The notes below the pieces were generated by a model that saw only the letters and a list, made by a program, of their open reading frames with translations, searched no databases and was not told the DNA's origin. Of a DNA stretch of 25,493 nt, positions 1 to 8,830 are shown piece after piece (the first letter of the stretch is position 1; the number at the start of each line of letters is the position of its first letter). A program made the position numbers and the translations under genes. The DNA comes from Zygnema cylindricum (lineage: Eukaryota > Streptophyta > Zygnematophyceae > Zygnematales > Zygnemataceae), in assembly GCA_037447655.1 (NCBI GenBank), contig JBBHKE010003075.1:65883-91375 (forward strand), read 5' to 3'.

Positions 1-93
1 TAATGTATCAGAACTTATTAAAACTAAACCAGTGAGTTAATTATATAAATACTGAATCTTAGACACACTGTTGCCTTATCAGGTTCTGAAGAT

Positions 94-130
94 GTTCTGT
101 TCCCTTCTGTCCTGTTCTGTTCTGTTCTGT
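94..130 (+). repeat. (TTCTG)n-like microsatellite
   Basis: Imperfect TTCTG/TCCTG pentamers run through this stretch, all pyrimidine plus G on the sense strand of the intron. Confidence 0.7.
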
Positions 131-401
131 AAGTAGAAGAAAAGGAGAAAATTTAAAATAAAATGGGAAATTTAAACATTCAGTAATCAATGGTATAAAA
201 TGCGGGATTTGTTCAATTTATGTGAACTGTTCTCTCAATTTCCATTTTTTGTTTTTGCTCATACTAAGTAAAATAAGTGATTCTTCTGTTTTTGTTTCAA
301 AAGTGTTCATTTTTGACACGCAATCAGTAATATTTATCGTCTTTCGCTTCATTTAATATAAAGAATATGTTAAAATGGGCCTAAATGTCTTGTCTAAGTA
401 G

Positions 402-444
402 ATGAATGTCTTGTCTTGTCTTGTCCTGTCTTCCCTTGTCTTGT
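402..444 (+). repeat. (TTGTC)n-like microsatellite
   Basis: About seven imperfect copies of CTTGT/CCTGT occur within the same intron. Confidence 0.7.
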
Positions 445-569
445 AGAAGTCTTGGACTATTCCGTTGTCACACAGATTCTAAGTCATAAATATATTAATT
501 GAGTGACCAAATCAAAATTATTCAAGACTATGTAATCCTTACTTGTAATTCTTGAGTTTATCTGCGCAG

Positions 570-805
570 GTAAGTGGATTGTGGCGGTAACTTCAGTTTC
601 TCCCACAAAAGAATTGATAGAAATAGCTTCTCTTCCTGATTGGCAGTTATTAGTTTTGGGCGACCATTCTGCTCCTCTCGATTGGTATATTGAATCTGCA
701 ATTTATATAAATTACGAAGCCCAAAAAAGCCTCAATTATCGAGTTTGTGATTCTATTTATGAGGGTCACGTCCAGTTAAACATCGGATATCTTTTCGCGA
801 TCGAG
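570..805 (+). CDS. STL: STELLO-like gene, first exon in window
   Basis: The acceptor is TCTGCGCAG ending at 569 and the donor is GAG|GTGAGA. The exon starts with two bases of a split codon followed by KWIVVAVTS, the usual start of the STELLO lumenal domain, and ends in GYLFAIE. No start codon belongs here; the frame is open across the acceptor, so an upstream exon is expected outside the window. The exon itself begins GTAAGTGG, which resembles a donor site. Confidence 0.9.
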
Positions 806-3800
806 GTGAGACAAATTCCTTTATTTCAACTTTTATTCCAACAGTTTGAATCCATGTCTAATTGATATCTTGAAAAAATAAAAAGAAATCGTTCCTTTTG
901 ATCTTTTTTGGTAGACATTACCACTGGCATTATTCCGTGCAATGTGGAATCTGGTTATTTGCTATATTGCAATAGTTAGTACCTTAGTTATGATTGACAA
1001 AAATCGGAAGGGATTGTGCGATTTGTATAAATTTTTGGTTTCAACGGTAAGACGAGAGAGAAAATTAGTTTCAAATACATTCTGGAGCCGAACCTTTTAA
1101 ATCGTTTACGTGGGATCGTATTTTTGGAAACTTTTTTAATGTTCTTGGATTGTACCGTTAATGGGCATTTTGCAGAGTGGAGCGAAAATCGTATATACAG
1201 CTCAGGATGAAAATCAGTTATTAAATAAAGACCTGGAATCTGCATTCGAACTTAATTCCGACGGTTCCGAAATAATTAACGGCATTTTAGTTTATCCCTC
1301 CTCCACGGATCGAGAAGTAGTAAACCCCTTTGTCCACTTCGGACAGGCAAGCGTCTGGCCTCGCGGCCTCCCATTGGTGGATGTCGGGAGGAACCATCGG
1401 GAAAAGTATTATCAGAAAGGGGTAAATGTGAAAGTACCGATTCGTCAAGGACTCACAAATGGAAATTCGGATTCCCTTGATTCGGTGTTTCGACTCACGA
1501 GAGCAACAAGGTATCATATTTGAATTCAAGAAGGGTGTAAATTGAACTTTTTTTACACTGTTTCCTGGCTTTGGTGGACCGGAAGATCCCACATGGGGTC
1601 CCCTGAATGTCTATATTTTTGTCATCCATTTCTTCTTTCTACTTTTTTCTTTCTTTTCTTTTCTTTCTTCTTTTCTTTCTTTCTTTCTTGTCTTTCTTGT
1701 CTTTCTTTCTTGTCTTTCTTTCTTCCTTTCTTTCTTTTTCTTTTCTCCTTGCTTTCTTTTCTTTTCCCTCCTCTCTCTACTCTCCCTCTCTCTCCCCCCT
1801 CTCTCTCTCCCACTCTCCCTCTGATCGGCTGGGTGCTTCTTGCAGGGGGGTGCAGTTAAACGTGACATTTGACTCCTGCTCTCAGCCAGTGGGAGTACCA
1901 GCGGGGACCATGGTGCCCACCACTTCCCACAATATTCTATTTTACAGGTAAATCTCATCTTTCTTTAAGGTCATTTGAAATTTTGGAAATGATAGGATTC
2001 GGTTTGTATATCAACCAAACTTTAAATGTACCATTCTCACAATTTCATATTTTACAGGTAAAACTCATTGGCTATTATTTAGTTTTGGTTGTAAACCAAG
2101 AGCCGATCTGTATATCCTTCGAAAAGAGTGTGCCAATAAGTTTTACTTATCCACAGATTCACTTCTCGCAATAGTATATCCTACAGGTAAACCAATATCA
2201 AAGATTTATAGGTTATGACTTTAGATAATTAAAGATTTATTATGTTTTCATTAAAGATTTTTAGTGATATTCAGTCTGTATATCAGCCGAAACTTATAAA
2301 GTACCATTGAAGTTTACTCATGGCTCAAATTCTTCTTTTCTTGGTTGGTCCACCGCAATTTACAAGGTGAAAAGTTAAACTTCACTGTGATATTTTCTTT
2401 ACTTTTCAGCGAAGGAAGCAAGACTTTTCCCTATTTATTTTGGAAACTAACAGTATTTTAATGGAAAAAAACTATTACAGAGATGCTTTTTGGGCTATGA
2501 TGTTACCTCCGGGACTTCCCCATCGAGTCAGCGATGTTTGGAGAGGATACTGGGCTCAACGGTTATTATTTGAAGTAGGAGGAAATGTGGCTTATTTTCC
2601 ACCGTCCACACATCAGGTATTTTTAAGCTCACGTTTTTTATTTTATTTTTATCTTTAAAGAGACCCAAGAATCCAACGGAAATCTAATAAGCTCTCGCAG
2701 CAAACTCAGAAGAAAAGCTTCGAAATTATGATAACAAATAGAAAAACAAGACAAAATAAATCATCAAGAAGGAGACTTTACAAACATTGCAGATAGTCTA
2801 ATACTGAACGATACTACTACAACTGCATTGTATGTGCTGGATTTTCAGAATTTAGTCCTTTGAACAAACTTGAGAATGAATGTTAAAGTTGTAATCTCTC
2901 TCTATCCTCTCCTTTCCCTCTCCCTCTCCATCTCTCCCTCTCTCTGTCTCCCTCTTTTTTTTCTCCAGGACGTACACACTAATGCGACAGAAAAAGACCT
3001 CCAATCAGAGAGCTTGTTGTACACTCGTGCGACTGACTTGATTCATTTTCTTTTAAATTGGGAACCCACGTCGGCGGATTCCCTTTTTGATATGGCTATT
3101 GAATTGAGTTCTTCGATGACTTCAAACAATTTTTGGACGAAAGACGATGCGTTATTTACTGTTGCCTGGTTATCCGATCTCATTTCTGTAGGGTACGAAC
3201 CCCCGGAATTGACAAAAAAATTCTCTAAAAATGATATTTTTCAGGAAGAAGGTTTAGCCGTTTGCGGTTCAAAAGTTTTGACGCGGAATCTTCCATCTTC
3301 TTATTTAGGTCTTCCCGAGTCAAATTTCCCAGAGACTTCAGTATCCACTTGTCCGGACGGAACAAATAACGCAGTCGACAACAATGAAATAACAGTGGGT
3401 TTTTCCAACGTAATCTTGATTTTCTGGTGAAATTGTATCTGCAATTATGAAGTAAATACTTGTCAGGAATTGGTAATAAATTAAAGAATCTGATTTTTCT
3501 GGTGTACAGTCATAATAGTTTTAGCGAATTCTTATACCTGAGAAATTTCAGCTTTTATAATGATAACAGAGATAGTAAACATGATAATCGTTTTTTCACA
3601 ACTAATTCAAACATCGATTGTTGATGATTATGATGATGTTTTCTGTTTATGATTTTTTTAAATCCTAGACTCATAATCGGCCGAAAAATCTCACTCTTTC
3701 ACAACTTCTTATTATGGAAATCTTCACTTCATCAAATCTCAAAGTCTTGACTTGAATTTTATGCAAATGTCGCATTTTTTATAAGATGTATAAAAACTTC

Positions 3801-6800
3801 AGACATGTTCCAGAATTCATTGTAAATCTACTAGGTTTATCACCACTTCTGAAAAACTCTTCACAGGCTTAAACCTCTTTCTTCGGATCTTTCTTTAAAA
3901 TAAATTTGTCGACGTTACAATGATCTATCCATTTTCTTTTTGTCATCAAGAAAAAAGTCAAAACACATTTTCTTCAACACATTTTCTTTTCATTTTCTTT
4001 TCTTTCACACATTTTGAAAATTGTCAAAAATGTTCTCCACTTTGTCTACCTATTTTTCTTAAACCAATGCCTCTACTCTTTAAATGTTTGGTTTCACAGG
4101 CTCCACAACAAGATTGTCTTCCAATCCCTGCTATTTCCCCATTTCAAGAATCACAAAAAAATAAAGAAACTTTGACCAAACTTCCCTCTTTTATTCCTCC
4201 AACGCTAATAACTTCCATTCCTCCTGAAGAAGATTTGGCACTTTTGGAATCTTGGCGCAATTATTACAGCGATATTGTACTAATTATCAATTATAATACC
4301 CCAAAATATCACGAATCTGTTAATTTTTGGCGTGCAATCTACGGTCGAGTTTTCACAAAAATTCATGTGTTATCACCGGAGGGAGACGAAGATTGGGGAG
4401 TTCAGAATGTGAGTGGAATTCCCAAAAACGTATCCAAAGAATCTTAGATAAAAAAACACGAATAACTTTCAAAAGAAAGGGTAATATGAGATAATAATCT
4501 AGTTCCCCAATTTTATCCCTTCCTTTTCTAGACAGCTACTTTTTTGTTTAAAGGTTATACAAGTCATTAAGGGCATTCTAGGGTTAGTTAAAAAAAATAA
4601 TGTGCTTAAATAGAGGCAAAAATTCACTGGAATGTTCCTTTCTTTTCCTTGGAAGGATGTCTTTTTCCTCACATTTGAAAAAGAAGCTCACCATATATAG
4701 TGTTGTTTTTTTTGAGCAATTTTGTTCGCAAAATTGCATTGTCAGATTATTTTATCTGTTAGATCCGTACAGATCTCCATTAGTTCATGTTTTGTATCTG
4801 GCATAAAGTTTTAATTTCGTCTAAGAACCGTAAAACAGCCTTGGCTCAAAAATTAGCGTGGTTCAAACAGACATTTAATTTGATGTTACGCCATAAATAG
4901 TTATTTTCATTTTTCTGTCCACTTCTCCATTTTGCTCTCTCGTTTTCTACTTCTACATCTCTCTCATCTGCTTCTTCTATACATCTCTTCTTCCGTCTCA
5001 TCACTTCTACCACTTCACTATGCCCTTTTCACCACCTTCTACACCGTTTCCATCTCTCCACCTTTTCTAAAATTTAGAAATACCGAAGAAAAAATTTGTT
5101 AAACCAATTCTCTCCCTTCCCTACAGGTTGAAAACGCGGATAGTGGGTGGCTTTCATATAGGGCTCTCCCTAGTGTGTTTTCCCAATACCCGGAGGCTCA
5201 GGGATTTCTCCTCACTAACGACGATTTAATTTTGAACTATTGGAACCTCGTTGGCGCAGATAAGGTGAGTGTTTTCACTGCTAGGGTTCAAGGTTATTTT
5301 TGCTTGATTTTTTTTTCTCACGTTTTTTTGCAGTTATATTTCAAGTTTATGCGGTTCTTTTATTCGTTTACAAGCTTGGACGGAGGAAAGAAGAAGAACA
5401 GGCAAAAGAAAGTTACAAATTATTTTCCGTAGGATAAAACTTTCGAGTATTCTTGCTTTTGTATTAGACTTAAAAGTTTGAGGTCCCATGCAATAGATTG
5501 AAATTTTGTCGTTAACAGTACAATGATCAGAGTAGGACGTTTTGTGTTTCCTGATTTTTTGTACTTTTTTTTTGGGTTTTACTTGTTTGATATATCAGAC
5601 AACTTGCAAAATGCCAATATTTGATCCTTTCCCCCTTTTTTAAAAACCACCGTTAATGTTTGACAACTGACCATTTCTTTCTGCAATCTTTTTGAAATGT
5701 TTTGCTTTTTTGTCCCTCCGTTCTTGTAACATAAACTTTTAGACGCAAATATTAAAGCAACTTTGTTTTTTTTGTTTTCCACACTCTCACGTTTTTCCTT
5801 TCTCTTTTCCCAAATTGCAGCGTCGAATATGGTTTTCGAAGCTTGTCAATTTAACTGATATGACCACAGTGATTCCAAACCGCAAAGATTGGTCGACGTC
5901 GACCTTTCATTACGAAACTCTAATGGAGGGTTTAAACACCGTCCCTAGATGGTTTATTGATCGATTTAACGAATATTTAGCGAGAGCCTTACCGGACCCT
6001 CCTGGGACAGACCCTGAGGCAATAATTAAGACTTTAAAGGAGCCGCCTCCGATTCGTGGATATGTAAAATGGTTATCCGATGCATACTATATTCCGATGC
6101 GACTTGCCCCTTTGATTTCAGAAATTATACCCCATTTTGTGAATGTGCAACTTCGTAGCGAGGTGAGGATCATGTTGTTTGTTGTTTGTTCTTTTGTTAT
6201 TTGTTTTTTCTCGGCATTTGGAAGAAATCCTGAGATTCATTTGTTGCGTCCAATGTCAATCGTAAATTTTGATGATTTTTTTCTTTTCAATGGGCTTTTT
6301 TTTTTACGGCAGAGGGACCTGAACTGTGATTGACTGTATTCCTATTCCCTTTAATTAGTCTGGAGGGGATGGTAGAGTGGGGAGGGGGAGTGGGTAGAAG
6401 GGAAGGAGTGGGCAAGGAGGGGGGAGGAGAGGGGGAAGGTGAAAGGAAAGAGAGCAGGATGGAGAGGGAGAGGGGGAGTGGGAGAGGAAGCCCTATTTTT
6501 CAGTCAACGAGCGGTATTCACGAATCCTCCTTTTTTTAACCTAACACATGCTCATGGTTTCTATTTTTTCAGATAGCGATCCCTATGTTTTTACACGGAA
6601 CCGAACATCCCGATTATTGGGACCCGGGAGCTCTCCAAAATCTAACTTATTTATGGGGTGGGGATCGGAAAGACCCGTGGACTACTTATTCTACGAAACT
6701 GGACGGATATCATCCATGGAAAACTTCCTCTCCGAGACAAATGAGTCTCATTTTGGAAGCAATGGCAAAAGGAGACCCGACTTTAAAAGCTCTTCAGTGT

Positions 6801-6821
6801 TCTATTTGCCATTTTTACTAA
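570..6821 (+). CDS. STL: STELLO-like Golgi glycosyltransferase (DUF288 family), nine 3' exons, 5' partial
   Basis: Plant STELLO proteins are Golgi membrane proteins with a glycosyltransferase-like lumenal domain; they bind cellulose synthase subunits and promote assembly of the cellulose synthase complex. The joined exons 570-805, 1176-1510, 1846-1947, 2481-2616, 2969-3394, 4100-4408, 5127-5264, 5821-6162 and 6573-6821 give about 756 residues in one continuous frame, with GT-AG borders and matching phase at every junction. From memory of the family, recognisable blocks occur in the right order: KWIVVAVTS at the start, VHFGQASVWPRGLP, TMVPTTSHNILFYR-DAFWAMMLP, SDVWRGYWAQRLLFEVGG, FWTKDDALFTVAWLSDLI, NDDLILNYWNLVGADK and MAKGDPTLKAL near the end. 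The cytosolic tail and transmembrane anchor, normally before KWIVV, must lie upstream of the window. The part after KWIVV is longer than in Arabidopsis, with extra residues in the fifth and sixth exons seen here. Family assignment is strong; whether the cellulose role is kept is inferred. Confidence 0.93.
1176..1510 (+). CDS. STL: STELLO-like gene, second exon in window
   Basis: The acceptor is TTTTGCAG and the donor is CAACAAG|GTATCA. It encodes SGAKIVYTAQDEN and then VVNPFVHFGQASVWPRGLPL, the most conserved STELLO block, and ends in DSVFRLTRAT. The exon is 335 nt long and ends two bases into an Arg codon that the next exon completes. Confidence 0.93.
1618..1845 (+). repeat. Long C/T tract before STELLO exon acceptor
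   Basis: About 200 nt of CTTT, CCTT and CTCT runs end just before the TTGCAG acceptor at 1845. It acts at least in position as an exaggerated polypyrimidine tract. Open frames over it on either strand are composition artefacts. Confidence 0.8.
1846..1947 (+). CDS. STL: STELLO-like gene, third exon in window
   Basis: The acceptor is TTCTTGCAG after a long pyrimidine tract, and the donor is TTTTACAG|GTAAAT. One base completes the split Arg codon, then it reads GVQLNVTFDSCSQPVG and TMVPTTSHNILFYR. It corresponds to the family block that ends MVPVNSFNTLYHS in Arabidopsis. The 3' edge of this exon is copied several times in the following intron. Confidence 0.9.
1948..2480 (+). repeat. Intron with degraded copies of the preceding exon edge
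   Basis: After the true donor at 1947|1948 the intron holds further copies of the same neighbourhood: ATTTTACAG|GTAAAA ending at 2057, CCTACAG|GTAAAC ending at 2186 and TTTACAAG|GTGAAA ending at 2366. Between them a second block, CTGTATATC(A)...AAA...GTACCATT, recurs near 2004, 2108 and 2274. The copies are 110-180 nt apart and diverged. Confidence 0.65.
2481..2616 (+). CDS. STL: STELLO-like gene, fourth exon in window
   Basis: The acceptor is CTATTACAG and the donor is CATCAG|GTATTT. The first base completes the Arg codon begun in the previous exon. The exon encodes DAFWAMMLPPGLPHRVSD followed by WRGYWAQRLLFEVGGNVAYF, which aligns with the AFWGLMLP...SDVIRGYWGQRLLWELGG region of plant STELLO. 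Confidence 0.93.
2969..3394 (+). CDS. STL: STELLO-like gene, fifth exon in window
   Basis: The acceptor is TTTTCTCCAG. It encodes a lysine/asparagine-rich start, LIHFLLNWEPTS and NNFWTKDDALFTVAWLSDLI, which is the family's FWTELDVKFTAAWLQDLL block, and then LPSSYLGLPE. The 3' end is placed at ACA|GTGGGT. A second in-frame donor after 3409 (AAC|GTAATC) would add five residues and cannot be excluded without transcript data. Confidence 0.85.
3395..4099 (+). other. STELLO intron, no distinct content
   Basis: AT-rich sequence with a T/C-rich 3' part before the acceptor at 4099. I see no repeats or genes in it. Confidence 0.6.
4100..4408 (+). CDS. STL: STELLO-like gene, sixth exon in window
   Basis: The acceptor is GGTTTCACAG and the donor is CAGAAT|GTGAGT. 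The first half (APQQDCLPIPAIS and following) is a lineage-specific insertion with no counterpart I recognise. The second half (YYSDIVLIINYNTPKYHES, FWRAIYGRVFTKIHVLSP) aligns with the NVVLIMFCNGP...WRLLYGRIFKTVVILS region of plant STELLO. Confidence 0.9.
4409..5126 (+). other. STELLO intron with C/T-rich 3' half
   Basis: AT-rich first half, then about 150 nt of CTTCTACATCTCTC-like sequence (4918-5065) upstream of the acceptor. No gene is seen. Confidence 0.6.
5127..5264 (+). CDS. STL: STELLO-like gene, seventh exon in window
   Basis: The acceptor is CCCTACAG and the donor is GATAAG|GTGAGT. It encodes VFSQYPEAQGFLLTNDDLILNYWNLVGADK in two adjoining parts: a helix, then NDDLILNYWN. The Arabidopsis equivalent is EDDTVLNYWN, where the acidic pair is a candidate metal-binding site. 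Here the pair is kept but preceded by Asn. Confidence 0.93.
5265..5820 (+). other. STELLO intron, T-rich
   Basis: T-rich intron with no structure that I can separate from composition. A minus-strand open frame at 5579-5782 has no recognisable content. Confidence 0.6.
5821..6162 (+). CDS. STL: STELLO-like gene, eighth exon in window
   Basis: The acceptor is CAAATTGCAG and the donor is AGCGAG|GTGAGG. It encodes 114 residues including IWFSKLVNLTDMTTVIPNRK, a Pro-rich stretch around ALPDPPGTDP and LSDAYYIPMRLAPLISEI, which matches the family's SSEVFYVPKRFVSDFTDLV segment. Confidence 0.93.
6360..6490 (+). repeat. G-rich polypurine tract in last STELLO intron
   Basis: About 130 nt of almost pure A/G on the sense strand. 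At 6379-6402 four G-runs are separated by 1, 3 and 5 bases, a standard G-quadruplex pattern. Confidence 0.75.
6573..6821 (+). CDS. STL: STELLO-like gene, terminal exon
   Basis: The acceptor is TATTTTTTCAG. It encodes IAIPMFLHGTEHPDYWDPG, then DGYHPWKTSSPRQMSLILEAMAKGDPTLKAL and a short tail CSICHFY before TAA at 6819-6821. The HPW and MA(E/K)GDP motifs are the expected STELLO C-terminus. Confidence 0.92.
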   Translation: MAIPMFLHGTEHPDYWDPGALQNLTYLWGGDRKDPWTTYSTKLDGYHPWKTSSPRQMSLILEAMAKGDPTLKALQCSICHFY

Positions 6822-6981
6822 CTTATTTTACTAAATTGTTTATAAGAAATTTAATTTAACGTTAAACCTTACAAACATTTTCATTATTATTATGGAGTTG
6901 TTACCATCTCTTGGTTAAATTAAATAAGAACTGACAAACATCAGTAATTTCAAAAACGATGTGAATATGACAGGAAAAGAT

Positions 6982-7085
6982 AATAAACTTAGTTAGGTTA
7001 AACGTTTCAGTATGAATATAAAAACAGTTCGAGTTAATTAATAAAATACTTAGTTAGAATTAAGAAAAGTTAATTAGTCAATAAA
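6982..7085 (+). other. Candidate polyadenylation signals of the STELLO-like gene
   Basis: AATAAA occurs at 6982-6987, 7040-7045 and 7080-7085, 160-265 nt after the stop codon. The position is sensible for a 3' UTR, but the region is AT-rich, so chance matches are possible. Confidence 0.35.
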
Positions 7086-8029
7086 GAGGATTTAATAAAA
7101 TTTTCTTCTAATCTTCGAACTGAGAAACTTCCATCATTTCTTTTCCTTGTATTACCCTTCTAATTTTGTACTAAATGTTCATTTCAACTTTCAAAGACTA
7201 GAAAAGCATTCCCACAAAATTTTTGGAACAAGTCGAGTAAAATGACTTGTGAGAGTAAGAAAGTTGTAGCAATTTTGTTCTAAACTTATTTCAATAGCAG
7301 TCTCCACATAGTGCGAAAAAAAACGTTGACCTGTTCCTCAAATTCAAAAAAAAAATTGAAACTTTTGCGCATATGTTTATTTGGATTTTTCTGAGTATAC
7401 TTTTATTTAGATTTTTCTTGAATGTTCAATTTTAACAAGTTCAAGGAATGGTAATTATTATGAAATCATTTTTGGATTGTGCTCCTTGTGTGGTTAACTG
7501 CTTATACAACTCTGACACTTATGGCGCAATCCTTTTTCCTCCAGGCAGTTGTCGTTTTTTTCTTCCCCTGAAGTCTTGAATGGTTCTTATAATTGGTTCA
7601 ATAGCACTGTTTTGTCGAAATAGGCTTGTCAAACAGTATTTGAGGCACCTTCTGCTCAGTCATCCACAGTATGGATGATGGAGAAAAACATCCGCAGTAT
7701 GGACGATACAAAACAACATGGACGATATGGATTAACCCGTGTAGGCCCGTGTATGTGACATATTATGTAATGTTATACGAAATAACGAGCAGTTAATGTG
7801 TGATACACTATTGAAAAGCCTCGTGAATTAGTATAATTGGCAGTAATTAAATGACCTATATTAGCAAAAAATTGTATTGTTGATTCTATTTTAGGTTCAA
7901 GGGTCCTGAACCGATATCCCATAGCAATCCATAGAACCCTTGAATCCCACTGCCAAAATCTTCTTCAAGGTTGTATTTACTCAAAGCCCGCTTGCCTGTT
8001 TGTTGAGACCTTTGCCAAACCATCAGCCT
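7086..8029. other. Intergenic, no gene recognised
   Basis: AT-rich sequence with no coding frame that I trust. A minor direct repeat of the type ATCCACAGTATGGATGA / CATCCGCAGTATGGACGA occurs at about 7660-7730. Confidence 0.55.
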
Positions 8030-8290
8030 GTGAGAGGGAGAGGGAAAGGGTGTGGGAGGGGTGAGGGCAAAGGAGAGGGAGAGGACGAGGGAGGGAGAGA
8101 GGGAGAGGGAGAGGAAGGGGGAGAGGGAGAAGAAGAAGGAGAGGGAAAGGGTGTGGGAGGGGGCGAGGGCAAAGGAGAGTGAGAGGGAGAGGAAGAGGGA
8201 GAGGGAGGGGGAGAGGGAGGGGGAGGGGAAGAGGGGGAGGAAGAGGGAGGGGAAGAGGGGGAGGAAAAGGGAGGGGGAGAGCGAGAGGTC
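8030..8290 (+). repeat. Polypurine (GGGAGA) tract with internal ~101-bp duplication
   Basis: The stretch is almost entirely A and G. A distinctive string around GGGTGTGGGAGGGG...GAGGGCAAAGGAGAG occurs at 8047-8076 and again at 8148-8178, so at least one 101-bp unit has been duplicated inside the low-complexity tract. Open frames rich in Arg/Gly/Glu here are artefacts. Confidence 0.8.
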
Positions 8291-8486
8291 CTGGAGTATA
8301 TCAGAGAGATGTTCCCCGAGTGCAGAAAAAAGAGGGACTGCAATTATCCACCGCCATCCTGAGATCCAGACTTAGTTTTTTTTTTGTCGCAGGAAGGTGT
8401 AAGATTGCAAAGTTTCCCAACAGGCTCGTCTGGTACGCATAAGAAAATAGATGGTGTGCCTGCATAAACAATCGCATCCATGGTAT

Positions 8487-8830
8487 TTCAGATTGTGATG
8501 TCACTAAAAGTCTGTCCAAATCATCAAATTTGATTCAAACGAGAAACCTTAGGTTTTTTTAATAACTCAGATTGTATTGCCACTTACAGTTATACGGATT
8601 AATTTGTTTTCAAAAAGACTTAAAGTTCTCAACTGATTCGGATTTTCTGACGTCACTAAATGTCACATTCTCAAATACAACTCACTAAGAACTTGACAGT
8701 TGCAAAAGGTTCAGATAGTAATGTCACTTAAGGCCCATAAGATTAATTTTGATTCAAAAGATGAACTTACGGTTTCTCGGTGATTCAAATGGTATTGTTA
8801 CTTAAGTTTCTTAACAAAAACATTAATTCG
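8487..8830 (+). repeat. Degenerate ~73-bp tandem array, about five units
   Basis: A core of the form TTCAGATTGTAATGTCACTTA recurs with its GAT (or equivalent) at 8491, 8570, 8641, 8714 and 8788, so the spacing is 79, 71, 73 and 74 nt. A second part (TTTGATTCAAA..GA..AACCTTAGGTTT) lies at a constant place within several units. Substitutions between copies are many, so the array is old. Confidence 0.7.

Larger units (their letters stand above)
1..569 (+). other. Upstream intron of STELLO-like gene
   Basis: No coding exon is recognisable. The stretch is AT-rich, has two short pyrimidine repeats, and ends in an acceptor (TCTGCGCAG). It is inferred to be the 3' part of the intron between the anchor-encoding exons and the lumenal domain. 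Confidence 0.6.

Noticed and set aside
1542-1958. Open frames over the C/T tract at 1618-1840 on both strands
   Set aside because: Composition artefact; only the exon at 1846-1947 has family support and splice phase.
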